Assembly: GCF_030272615.1 (NCBI RefSeq)
Contig: NC_081411.1
Span: 836,310,136 to 836,374,135, forward strand
Reading direction: 5' to 3'
DNA: 64,000 bases
DNA from: Cryptomeria japonica
Lineage: Eukaryota > Streptophyta > Pinopsida > Cupressales > Cupressaceae
The position numbers were made by a program, and so were the translations under genes. Positions 45,850 through 56,469 of the stretch are shown one piece after another. Position 1 is the first letter of the stretch; each line of letters starts with the position of its first letter. A model generated the notes under the pieces. That model worked only from the letters and a program-made list of their open reading frames with translations. It had not been told where the DNA came from and searched no databases.

Positions 45850-46800
45850 CTAGTCAGTACAAGAGTTGGCCTCCCTGTAAGCATGTGTAAAAACACACAT
45901 GTCAAACTCTTCGCTAATTTTCCTAGTAGCTTTAATAGCATTACTAATAGACCAAGATGGCAGGAATTTCATATTTAAATAGTTGATAATGTTTAAGGAG
46001 TCTCCTTCACACCAAACTTTAGTACATTTGGCTTCCTTGGCTAGGATCATCCCATGATAGGCCGCCATGGCTTCAGCTACATGATTGGTTTGATTTCCTA
46101 TGGGAATACATTTGATGATTTTACATATTCCCCATTCATCCCTTATGACCACTCCACATCTAGCAACCCCCGGGTTACCCTTTGAGGCCCCATCAAAATT
46201 GATTTTCATCCATCCTCTAGGTGGGCTGATCCATCTCACTCCCTCTCTAGGGTTGCTCTGAACAATCTCTTGAGCCTTTAGTCTCCACTTTTTATAGATA
46301 CATTGATCCTCCTTAGTGTGAGGATTGTCCAAACCACCTATGATATTTAGATTTTCCACTATGCTTCTTCTAATTTTTTCAAACACAATTTTAGCCTTAG
46401 TAGTCTTTTCCCTGAAAATTCTATCATTTCTCTCTTTCCAAAGACCCCAGCACATGTGGGGTAAAGCAATTTTCCATAATAAGGTAGTGGTTTTGTTTTT
46501 TGAAGGGTGATGCCAAGGCTTGAAAATTTCCTGAATCAAATTAGGGAAGCTCCAACTAATATTGAATTGATCCAGACAACTTCTCCAAACATCAATAGAG
46601 AAAGGACAATGGAAGAGCATATGATTTATAGTCTCCTCATTCTGCTTACAGAGAATACAGAAACTAGGCATACTGATACCTCTTTTTTTGATATTCTCAA
46701 TAGTGAGAATTTTGTTTTGAAGGGCTATGCAAAAGAAAATATTGATTTTGGGGATGAGGCCTTTAACCCAAGCTTTGGCCCAACAAGGACTTTCCATGTT
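45850..46800 (-). pseudogene. LINE RT-associated zinc domain and RNase H
   Basis: Open for 315 codons. The N-terminal part is the zf-RVT motif (WAKAWVKGLIPKINIFFCIA, SFCILCKQNEETINHMLFHC, CX2C..HX4C). The C-terminal part is RNase H: WMKINFDGASKGNPGVARCG, then NHVAEAMAAYHGMILA, VWCEGDSLNIINYLN and HAYREANSCTD. D, E and D catalytic positions are present. This order follows the RT of plant LINEs. Confidence 0.92.
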
Positions 46801-47076
46801 CTTGAACTATTGATGATATAGAGAAGTCACTAAAAAAGTACCACTAGCTGTGAGTTTCCAAATTATTTGGTCTTCTTCTTCAATCCTCACCATAGAGTTC
46901 ATAACTTTGTTCAAACTTCCTAAAGGCTGATCCACTTGAGATAAGTCTCTCCACTATCCCTCTTTCCAATAATTCTCAACCTTGGTTCCAAATCTTTCCT
47001 TGCATTGGTTCTGATATCTATTCCATTCAGGGTTTTCATTCAAAGGGAAATCTAGAAGCCAAGGGTCCTCCTAGAA

Positions 47077-48797
47077 CTAAATAAGATTCCCTTTTCGCAA
47101 CTTCCACTTTGTACCTTTGATAAATAATTCTCTAGTCCTAGAGACATTTTTCCAAATATTGGAACCAATAGGGATGCTCTCCTCTTTAAGGAAACTTTGA
47201 AGATTCAGGCATTGGCTTTTATATTTGTTGTCCCATATTTTTTTCCACTCTCCTTCATTTCTATATCCTCTCCAAATCTGCTTGGCCATGAGGTGATCAT
47301 TTATGTTTCTTATTCTTCTAAGGCCAAGACCTCCTTTATTCTTAGGCTTACAGACCTTCTCCCATGCAATTAAGTTCATTCTCTTCTTCTCTTCCACCCC
47401 TATCCATAAGAAGGATCTTTGAATCTTTTCAATGGCCTCGGCATACCTAGCTGGAATCCTAAACAGACTGATGGTATAGAGGGGGATACTTTAAAGAGTG
47501 TATTTAAGTAGTTGGACCTTACCTGCTTGACTAAGGAGAGCTCCCTTCCATCTAGACATCTTTTTGTGGAATTTATCCACCAAGGCTCCCCAAAAGGTGT
47601 TTGGAGGATCAAGGCCTAAGGGGAGCCCCAAGTAAGAAGCAAGCATTGACCCCCCAAAATGTTACTAATTTTAATCCTCCTTTTCTCTGGAGTATTGATA
47701 AAATAAACAAAGCTTTTAGACCAATTAATTAGCTGACCAGTGGCCTCTCCATAGTTGTCCAAAGCCTTTTTTAGTCTTCTAGAGTCCTTAATAGTGGCTT
47801 TTCCCATTATTGTAGAATCATCAACAAACTGTTGATGACAGCATATTTGATCAGCCGAAGAAGGATTCAAACTGCAAAACTCCCTTTTCTCAACCAACTT
47901 ACCAATATATCTCCCCAAGCATTCCACCATGATGATGAAAATCACTGGAGATAGAGGATCCCCCTACCTAAGACCTCTTGAGGCTTTAAAGAAAGGAGAA
48001 GGGGAGCCATTCATTAAAACAGAGAAAGAAGCTGAAGAAACAAGTTGTCTGATAAGGCTGGCACTTCTAGGACTAAAACCAAAAGTAGAGGGAACGTCCA
48101 CCATAAAATCTGAATCCACTCTATCGTGGGCCTTAGAGAGATCCAGTTTCAGAAAAAAACCTTCTTTTTTTGAGAATGCCAGTGAATGGATATTTTCATG
48201 CACAGATATGATAGAATCTAGAATTCGTCTTCCCGAGACAAAACCACTTTGCTGAGGCGATATGATGGAGGGCAACAACTTCAAAATTCTAGAGGTAAGG
48301 ACCTTAGAGATAATCTTATAGAGAGACTTGCATAAACTTATAGGTCTGAAAAGATCCATAGAATCTGGCCCCATCTTTTTGGGAATGAGAGCAATAAAAG
48401 TACCATTAACTTCTTTTAATAGTTTTCTAGCACCAAAAAACTCTTTCACTGCTCTGGTGGCATCATCTCCTATAATATGCCAGTTCATTTGGAAGAAAAA
48501 CATGGGAAAGCCATCCGGACCTGGGGCTTTGTTGCCTTCAAAGGAATTGACAGCTATCAAAATTTCTTCATGGGAAGAGATAGCCGACAGGTGATCATTC
48601 TGTTCCTCCCCCAAAATGGTAGGTATGTTGTCCAAAAGTTCCCTTTGTGCTTGTATTTCCAAATTCTGATCCTTAGCAAGTAAATTAGAGAAAAAATCCA
48701 TAGCAGCCTTGCTCATAGAGTCATCATCAACAACACATCTTCCATTAACTTTAATTTGAACAATTCTATTCATGGCCTTATGTCTTAAGGTGGACAT
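47077..48797 (-). pseudogene. LINE reverse transcriptase
   Basis: Non-LTR RT motifs on the minus strand: APGPDGFPMFFFQ, FIALIPKKMGPDSMDLFRPI, SLCKSLYKIISKVLTSRI, ISPQQSGFVSGRRILDSI, FFLKLDLSKAHDRVDSDF, and FSVLMNGSPSPFFKASRGLR (48797-47964), then the catalytic box HQQFVDDSTIMG (about 47800-47850), and thumb text KGGLGLRRIRNINDHLMAKQ (47077-47397). At least three frame breaks separate the pieces. It would copy element RNA at a nicked target. Confidence 0.92.
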
Positions 48798-48939
48798 ATG
48801 GAAGTATTTAGTGTTCCTATCCCCCTCCTTTAACCAGACATTCCTCTATCTTTGTTTCCAATAGCTTTCCTCTTTAGCTATTATATCATGATATCTCATA
48901 AGAATAGCATCTTCAGTGTTTCTAGACATATTAGTGTAA

Positions 48940-49750
48940 CCATTGATCTATATTTCATCTTGGATTTCCTTGAGCTCTAAGAGGATTGTGGCTTTTGAGG
49001 TAAAGATGTTCCCAAAGCAATCCTTATTCCACTTCTTAACATTATCTTTAACATTCTTCAGCTTTTTGACCACTTTGTACATGGCGTTCCCTTCAATACT
49101 GATCTGCCACCATTCCTTAATCTTACTTTCCAGATCCGGGTGTGTCGTCCACATTTTTTCAAATCTATAAGGGAAATGTCTCCTTCTATTCTGTAATTCA
49201 GCCATGAAGGTTATGGGATAATGATCTGATCCAGCCCTTATGTGAAAGGATAAAGAACATTCATGAAGATTATACCAATCTAAGGAAAGAAGAGCTCTAT
49301 CGAGTCTAACTTGGATCAGATTCTCACCACTTCTTCTATTGGTCCAGGTGTATTTGACTCCTTGCAACTCCAAATCATGAATTTCATTATTGTTTATGAA
49401 GTCCATCAAGTCTAGTCTATTGTCCATATTAGTTTGACTCCCTCCCTTTTTCTCATTTTCCTTCAAGGGAGTATTGAAATCTCCCATAATTATCCAACTG
49501 TCCTCAGCAAACCTACTTCTCAGCCCAGTTAGATATCTTCACATCTCACTTCTACCAGTCTTTGTGTTGGGGGTGTAAATGTTAGTTACAACCCAGGTTG
49601 TACAATTCTTTAAGTGCTTAAATATTATACAAGCCAAATTGTTATCCTAAATCAACACCTCTCCTTCTACATTGTTTTTTTTCTAGAAGGTAACAATTCC
49701 TCCCAATGCACCTTCTGAACTACCTCCACTGACTCCACCATTTTTGAACA
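48940..49750 (-). pseudogene. LINE AP-type endonuclease, 5' truncated
   Basis: Minus strand: GALGGIVTF near 49690, TTWVVTNIYTPNTKTGRSEM, then WIIMGDFNTPLKENEKKGG at 49440-49490, YTWTNRRSGENLIQVRLDRA and RAGSDHYPITF (SDH near 49215). These are the C-terminal half of the EEP endonuclease that nicks the target. The N-terminal catalytic residues are missing because the copy is truncated at the insertion junction. Confidence 0.9.
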
Positions 49751-50508
49751 CAAAACTGGAATTTTACTGGGTTAGGTATGAAAATTTAAAAATGGAAGAA
49801 GATGAAAGAATTTCTACATTTATGGAAAGAGTTAATGAAATTATTTTAGGAATACCATGTTGTGGAGGATCCTTGAGTGAAGATGAAATTGTGTCTAAAG
49901 TTTTAAGAGCTTTACCACTGACTTACAAAATGAAAGTGACTGCTATTAATGAGTTGAGAACAATGCCTAATACTTCAGTTTCTAGAGATACTTTGGTTGG
50001 AAAAATTTCAACATTTGAGCTTGAATAATTTGGTCATGTTGTTACAGTCAAGACTGATTTAGCTTTCAAAACATCATCATCATTTGACAAAACTGATTGG
50101 AAAACACTTAATGCAAAAGAACTTGAATATATGAGGAGAGAAAATGAAGAACTTGAAGCCTTATTTGCAAGGAAGATGCCTAAAGGTCCAGTAGGAAGTA
50201 AGTATGAAGGTAAAGCACCTTTCAAATGTTTTAATTGTGATAAAGTTGGTCATATAGCTTCTAGGTGTCCTAATAGACATGTAATATTAAGGGAGGAAGC
50301 AAAAAAATCATATAAGCCTAACCCTGAATATCAGAAATATAGATTTAAGAAAAACAGAGATAAGTCATGTTACTATGCAAATGAAGGTGTTACAGATGAT
50401 TTAGATGAAGATCCAACATATAGAGTACGGGCTTTTATTGCAATAAAAATAATATCAACCGACACCTATTGTCAAACTGGTAGAGAAGGCACTGGCAACA
50501 AAAATTGA
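49751..50508 (+). pseudogene. Copia gag, C-terminal part with CCHC knuckle
   Basis: Resumes copia gag after the LINE: YWVRYENLKMEEDERISTFM, then LRALPLTYKMKVTAI and LVGKISTFELE. After a stop, a second stretch (50131-50508) contains the knuckle CFNCDKVGHIASRCP. Sirevirus and other copia gags carry this RNA-binding motif. Confidence 0.9.
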
Positions 50509-50509
50509 T

Positions 50510-50735
50510 GAAAAGGTTGAATGGATTATAGATAGTGGATGCTCGCATCATATGACTAGTGATAAAAGCAAATTCTTATATTTTCAAGAAATTAATAGAA
50601 GCCTGGTAAGGTTTGGAGATGATAAAGCTTGTTTAATCAAAAGAAGAGGCACTATATCTTTGGATGGTAAGCACAATACTAACAATGTTTATTATGTAGA
50701 AGGTTTAAAGTATAATATTTTTAGTGTTGGTTAGT
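50510..50735 (+). pseudogene. Copia aspartic protease
   Basis: EWIIDSGCSHHMTSDKSKF carries the D-S-G active site, followed by VRFGDDKACLIKRRGTISL and NNVYYVEGLKYNIFSVG, the standard copia protease order. A TAG after SVG breaks the frame before the integrase. Confidence 0.9.
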
Positions 50736-51840
50736 TAGTGGAAAAATGATTTCAGTTACAATCCAAGAATGGAAAATGCAAAATCATAAACAAAATTGAA
50801 TTAGAGATTGCAATCAGTAATCAGACTAAAAGTAATATCTTTCACTTGAATACTAGTGATAAGACATGTTTGATTGATCACATTGATGAATGTTGGTTAT
50901 GGCATAAAAGACTCTGTCATGTGAATTTTGATTGCATTGTAAAGATTAGTTCAACTAAGGTAGTAAGGGATTTACCTAAGATTGTGAAACCTCATGATCT
51001 GGTATGTAAGGAATGTCAAATGGGAAAGAAAGTTAGAGCAACATTTAAAAGCATTACTGAGAAATCCAATAATATTCTTGATTTAATTCATAATTATTTG
51101 TGTGGTCCAACAAGAACAAGAATTATACAAGGAGATAGATACTTTATGCTAATAATTGATGATTATTCTAGAATGTGTTGGGTTACTTTTCTCAGAGAGA
51201 AATTAGAAGCTTTTGGAAGATTCAAGATATACAAGGCAATGGTAGAGAATGAAACCGGCAAGAAAATCAAATGTTTAAGATCAGATCAAGGAGGAGAATT
51301 TACATCTAGAGAATTTAATGCATTCTATGAAGTGAATGGAATCAAAAGACAACTATCAGCACCTCAGACACCCCAACAGAATGGAGTTGTGGGAAGGAAG
51401 ACCATAACAATTCTAGATGCAACAAGAACCATGTTAATGGAAGCAAATCTACCTCATGTGTACTGGAGAGAAGCAACGAATACAATAGTTTATACCTTTA
51501 ATAGAGTTTACATCAAAATTGAAACCGGTAAGACCCCTTATGAACTATGGTTTGGTCATATTCCTACTCTTAAGTATTTCAAAATATTTGGAAGAAAATG
51601 TTATATTAGATTAGGTGAGTATATTGGCGAATTTTATCCTAGAAGTAATGAAGGAATATTTCTTGGTTATTCATCTAAAAGAAACACATATAGATGTTAT
51701 AATAGAAGGTTACAAAAAATCATTGAGAGCACTAATGTGAAGATAGATGAACACTTTAGAGGAGATTCAAGATCTGTAGAACCGGTAGTTGAAATGATCA
51801 TAGATCAACCAACAGATTGTGCCAGTACAGGGTGAAGATC
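50736..51840 (+). pseudogene. Copia integrase
   Basis: Zinc finger LWHKRLCHVNFDCIV...CKECQMGKK (HHCC), core IIDDYSRMCWVTFL, LRSDQGGEF and QTPQQNGVVGRK (D, D, E), GKTPYELWFGHIPTLKYFKI and GYSSKRNTYRCYNRR near the C-terminus. The main open stretch is 50846-51835. The GYSS..YRCYNRR tail resembles Sirevirus integrases. Confidence 0.93.
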
Positions 51841-51989
51841 CAGTCACACTGACATCATCAAAAAAATCAACTGTCACTGAAGAACAACGACATGCAAGAG
51901 GAAATTGGAACAAACCCAGGTATGTAAGATTGAATCATTTAGAGAATTAGATAATTGGAAACAAGAATCAAGGTGTTGTGACTAGAGAA

Positions 51990-53560
51990 AGATTGGCAAA
52001 TGAAGAGGTATGTTTAATTTCCCAAGTTGAACCAACATCAATTGTTGAAGCTTGTCAAGATGAACATTGGATAAAAGCAATGGAAGAAGAATTAGAACAA
52101 ATTGGGAAGAATAATACTTGGACATTGGTTCCTTGACCTAAAGACAAAAATGTAATTGGAACTAAATGGGTATATAGAAATAAACTTAATTAAAATAGTG
52201 AAGTAATCAGGAACAAAGCAAGATTAGTTTGTAAAGGTTATTAACAAAAAGAAGGAATAGATTATAATGAAACCTTTGCCCAGTAGCCAGAATTGAGGCG
52301 GTCAGACTATTTCTTGCATTTGCAGCTCATAAGAACTATAAAGTTTATCAGATGGATGTAAAATATGCATTTTTGAATGGAGATCTTGAGGAGGAAGTTT
52401 ACATTGAATATCCTGATGGATTTTCTTTGACAGATAATAAGGATATGGTTTGTAGGTTAAGGAAAGCTTTATATGGTTTGAAGCAAGCTCCCAGAGCTTG
52501 GTATGCTAGATTGGATAAACATCTTTTGAAGCTTGGTTACACAAAAGATAATGATGACAACAATTTGTATTACAAAGTTACCAATGATGATATTTTGGTT
52601 ATTGAAGTATTTGTGGATGATATCATTTTTGAAGGTGAAGATGTATTATGTAAAGACTTTGCTAACCAGATGCAAAAAGAATTTGAAATGTCTATGATTG
52701 GAGAGATAAAAAAATTTCTAGGTTTGCAGATTTCACAAATAGATAAAGGTATATTCATATGTCAAAAAAAGTACTTGAAGGAACTCTTGAAGAAATTTGG
52801 TATGGAAAATTCCAAATCAGTAAGTACTCTTATGACTATAATTGATAAATTGACATCGAACGATGATTCAACTCCTATTAATATGACAAGATACAAATCT
52901 ATGATTAGAGGTTTACTATATTTGACACAAACCAGACCTGATATAATGAATGCAATATGTGTTGTTTCAATAATTTAAATCAATCCTAAAAAAAATCATG
53001 AATCAATAGTTAAAAGGATTTTCTGGTACCTACAAGGCACAACAAATCTTGGTTTATGGTATCCTAAAGATGAAAATTTTGATTTATGTGCATACACTGA
53101 TGCAAATTGGGTAGGAGATGTAGATTATAGAAAGAGTGCCACTGGCGGTGCATTATTTCTTGGCAGAAGATTGATTTCATGGATAAACAAGAAGCAGACT
53201 TGTACATCATTATCTACAACATAATCAGAATATGTTGTAACAACAACTAATTGTACTCAGGTATTATGGATCAAGAAAATGTTGATATAAAGGTAAAATG
53301 CAAAGAACCAATAATTATTTATTGTGATAAGTCTGAAATAATTGATATATCAAAGAATCTGATATTTCACTCTAAGACAAAGCATGTTTCTATTAAATAC
53401 AATTTTCTGAAAGAGAATGTTGAAGCAAATGAAGTGAGTTTGGTTTATGTGAATACTAAAGAGAAAATTATAGATATCTTAACAAAGTGTTCTCCTAAGG
53501 AAACATTTGAATATCTCAGAGAGAATCTTGGGGTCATTTCCCCACTGATAGAAACTTGAA
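51990..53560 (+). pseudogene. Copia reverse transcriptase-RNase H
   Basis: RT starts near HWIKAMEEELEQIGKNNTWT (52060-52130), then DYNETFA-type text, YQMDVKYAFLNGDLEEEVYI, YGLKQAPRAWYARLD, the catalytic FVDDIIF (52610-52630), KYLKELLKKFGMENSKSVST and LLYLTQTRPDIM. RNase H follows with AYTDANWVGDVDYRKSATGG, CTSLSTT, IIYCDKSEIIDISKNLIFHS and TKHVSIKYNFLKE, ending DILTKCSPKETFEYLRENLG. Stops before 52352 and after 52978 and a frame break near 53250 disable it. Confidence 0.92.
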
Positions 53561-53914
53561 TAATGAAGATTGGCATCAAACCAGCAAGGACTAACAGAAA
53601 AATCTCTTTCTGACTTTGATGAAGGAGAGCTACTTCTCAAGGGGAGTAGTTGGCTGAATGTTATGTTTTAAATTCCTAACTTCTTTGGAATTTGATGTCA
53701 AAGGGGGAGAGATATCTATGGAAAAACATTATACCTTGAGGGAGAGATATACTCTTTGGATATATGTATTTTTGGTTTTGGTTTCTGTTTTTGTTAGAAA
53801 ACTTTGTATTGATCCATCTTTGGGAGATTGTTGGTTTATTGGTTTTTGGCATTCTATTTTTGGCACTTAGATGTTTTTCCATCTAGTGTTGCCATCAATT
53901 CCAAAGGGGGAAAT
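53560..53914 (+). promoter_or_regulatory. 3' non-coding stretch with multiple purine boxes
   Basis: Boxes CAAGGGGAG (53638-53646), CAAAGGGGGAGAG (about 53699-53711) and CCAAAGGGGGAAA (53901-53913, abutting the LTR). This repeated-PPT pattern is a Sirevirus trait. Confidence 0.8.
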
Positions 53915-55008
53915 TGTTGGTATCATTGTTGATTTCATCATGTGTTGCATTAGTTTTTTCATTGATGTCAACACTTATCTTCTTGGAGGTCTATATTATG
54001 TTCACCGGTATGGTTAGTGACTTATGCACAGTCACATCTATGTGTTCACCAGTAGGTTATATTATTCATTGACAACGATGATGACTTGTTATCATTCAGA
54101 GATCATTTGGTTATGTCAAAGACATGGATTGGAATTTTGGATTTGGTGTTTTTCTTATTGGTCTAATCGGGTTGACAGATTTGCCTTTACCGACAGATAG
54201 GTCTAGACTATGGACTGGTACATGATATCTATTTCAGATCACTACGACACATTATGGAGATTGTTTATTGATTGGATAATGTGGTAAATGTATTTAGTCA
54301 ACATGTTGTATCACATCAAGACTTATTGGTAATTGATTTAATTGTAATATCTTTAGTGAGCTGACCTATACATTTGGTCTTAGGTTTTGTATATATGATT
54401 GTACGATATTAATGAAGATCGCATATGGTATGAGTGTGTTCAAATATTGAAGAGCGAAAAATAAGATCCTTGTGTGAATCATGCAGACATTATTTGAAGG
54501 TTGAAGGAAAGGTTATGAAGGTGTTTGACACTCATGTTTAGAGCTTAAATCGGTACTGAATCTAGTATTGTAGATGCTATCTTAAGCAATACATTATCAT
54601 TGGATTTAACCATCCAATTGTAGTCAGTGTGACTCCTATTTTGTGATTGAGCAGTGAGCTCTAGGCGGTTGGTCTTTTTACATGTGCCGACCCCATTTGT
54701 ATACACTTACTATCTACATTAGTATCATCTAATTGTGGTTAAGGTTTCCCAGTGTGGTTTTTCGCTTTAGCCGGTTTCCACGTCAAAATATTTGTGTCAT
54801 GTGTTGTAGATGTTGTTTCTCTTTCTATTTTATGCATTAAGTTAAACCAGTACTGCTATAACTATTAATCTATTTTACCAACACTTAAGTTTGGTTTACC
54901 GACATTAAGTTTAAGTTGGAATAATTTGCATTTGGATTATAAATTATTTAAAACTAGTTCACAACTGATTCAGACCCCCCTCTCAGTTGTCATTCCTGGC
55001 TCCTAACA
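53915..55008 (+). repeat. 3' LTR of Sirevirus-like copia
   Basis: TGTTGGTATCATTG to CTCCTAACA, 1094 bp, with TTCAGACCCCCCTCTCAGT near 54969-54987. Confidence 0.93.
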
Positions 55009-55013
55009 TTTGT

Positions 55014-55241
55014 ATATGTTCACCTATCAATGTTCTAATACCTTTGTTAAAATAAATTTTTTTGCAAAGTGTACATGCATATTTTGGCATGTCTTGAATT
55101 GTTCTATGAAAAGTTTCAATGGGAGAGAATGCATTTTTCCTTGTTGACTTTGCTGATTTAACTATTTCAATATTGAACATTTTTTTCTCATCTTTGTCAT
55201 TTGAAGTGGCATTCACACTTTCAAAAATTTGTGGTCCTATT
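55014..55241 (-). pseudogene. Helentron N-terminal cysteine motif
   Basis: Minus strand: FHRTIQDMPKYACTLCKKIYFN, a CX2C pair in the context F..AI...P.Y.CT.C...WF that opens the conserved N-terminal module of many Helitron proteins. The matching second pair (CQIC) lies on the other side of the copia element at about 42190. The next upstream residues are cut by the LTR at 55242. Confidence 0.7.
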
Positions 55242-56207
55242 TGTTGGGATCCAAGAACACTGAGAGGGGGGGGGGGGGGTGAAACAGTGTTCTACCGATA
55301 AGATATGATTTAACCCTTTTATAACATACACATATTAACCAGTAAATGAAGAAACATATAACTTGAAGCAAATAAACCATCCACATAAATGAACACCATA
55401 ACACACAGAATTTATAGGTGGAAAACCTCAAAGAGGAAAAACCATAGTGGTATTTGTGACCCACTATATCAGTTCACTGGCCATATGAAAGGATATTACA
55501 TAAAATGGGGGTTTGCATATGCAGGAAGGCACACTGCCTAGAGAACACTACTCACCATAAAAAGAGTCTCACTGACTAAAAGCTTCTGTTGAAATGAAAT
55601 AGTAATAATGAACTCACAAAATGCATCTGCTATGCCAAAAAGAGTTCTAGTTATAGTTCTGCTCTATACTAGTTCACAAACCTTGAACACTTCTACCGGT
55701 ATCTCTTCTCCTCCAAGAATGCTTCCCAAACTATCTATAGATCATTGCACAAAATAACATTCTTATACAAATGATCTACATACATATTCTTCGCATCATA
55801 CAGTTCTGCTATAATTCTCCTATGTTACTTTCTTTCAAAATGACCCAGCAGACTGACCTATATACCCTTAAAAACAATATGCCTTATGTCGGCTTACAAT
55901 GTATTACAAATGATATACAATGTTGGCTTTATACAGTAATTACAAAATGATTTTACAAATAAAACTTCCTTTGGGTCCAAGCCTGATGTCAGCTTTACTG
56001 AAGTGTTGGATGTCGGTGTCGGTGTCGGTGCCAATGGAACTCTGGATACTCCAATGCTAATGCCTACTGGTGAATGCCTCCTAGTGTTGGTGTATGCTAG
56101 TGTATGCTTCCTTAAGAATCTTGTTGCCAAGTAACCATGTTTCCATGTTGAATATGATGTTGCCATCAATGACAACATATGAATCCAATGAGTGTCAATT
56201 GATAGCA
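55242..56207 (-). repeat. LTR A
   Basis: Plus-strand ends TGTTGGGATCC and GATAGCA, 966 bp. It contains a run of 14 G (55266-55279), the reverse complement of the CCCCCCTCTCAGT box. No PBS lies to its left, so it is the terminal 3' LTR of the array. Left flank is Helentron sequence. Confidence 0.9.
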
Positions 56208-56370
56208 ATCTCCCCTCTTGGCATTGATGGCAACACTCATGTGAAAAATGGATTCCCCACCAGTTCAACCTAAAGTATGCTCTCCCTGAGAAATACACTC
56301 CTTCCTGATATCCTTCCCATATTTTTTGTCTGATTTTTTTCATATTATATACACTACCCCTTTGGCATCA
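56208..56370 (-). promoter_or_regulatory. Polypurine boxes, internal region 1
   Basis: The minus strand has GCCAAGAGGGGAGAT abutting LTR A (about 56208-56222) and GATGCCAAAGGGGTAG at about 56348-56363, two boxes of the same type. Confidence 0.75.
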
Positions 56371-56469
56371 ATGCTAAAGACTGGTGAAATATTTGAAAGA
56401 ATTAATAAATACAAATTACTTTACCAGAGCTTGACCAATTCCAAAATTTCTGGGTAAGCCCTGTCTAGC

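Larger units (their letters stand above)
43718..49750 (-). mobile_element. LINE with ORF downstream of RNase H (copy 1)
   Basis: About 6.0 kb on the minus strand: 5'-truncated endonuclease (49750-48940), reverse transcriptase (48797-47077), zinc-binding RT-associated domain and RNase H (46797-45850), then a further coding stretch (45630-44086) and an A-rich end whose last bases are CTTAATCAAAA. A TSD of about 15 bp in copia gag brackets it. RT with RNase H marks a plant L1-type LINE. The additional 3' ORF is unusual and is shared with copy 2. Confidence 0.9.
42245..55008 (+). mobile_element. Sirevirus-like Ty1/copia element interrupted by a LINE
   Basis: LTRs 42245-43319 and 53915-55008 (TGTTGG...CCTAACA), Met-type PBS, gag, protease, integrase, RT and RNase H in copia order on the plus strand, and a 350-bp 3' non-coding stretch with repeated purine boxes. 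Flanks TTTTT (42240-42244) and TTTGT (55009-55013) are a TSD with one change. The LINE at 43718-49750 splits gag. Integrase text such as GYSSKRNTYRCYNRR and the multiple purine boxes point to the Sirevirus (SIRE/Maximus) lineage. Stops and frameshifts occur through pol. Confidence 0.93.
18901..55241 (-). mobile_element. Helentron-like (Helitron-class) element split by four insertions
   Basis: Minus-strand pieces in correct order belong to one Helitron-class ORF set: cysteine-rich N-terminus (55014-55241), second cysteine pair and pre-Rep region (41179-42239), HUH Rep core (38532-38880), PIF1-family helicase (21440-22632) and EEP endonuclease (about 20700-21300). An endonuclease after the helicase is the diagnostic order of Helentrons (Helitron2-like). 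The gaps are filled by an LTR element, a LINE, a copia element and a tandem LTR array. The left end is not defined, and the right end is hidden under or beyond the array. The coding parts contain stops and frameshifts, so it is inactive. Confidence 0.8.
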
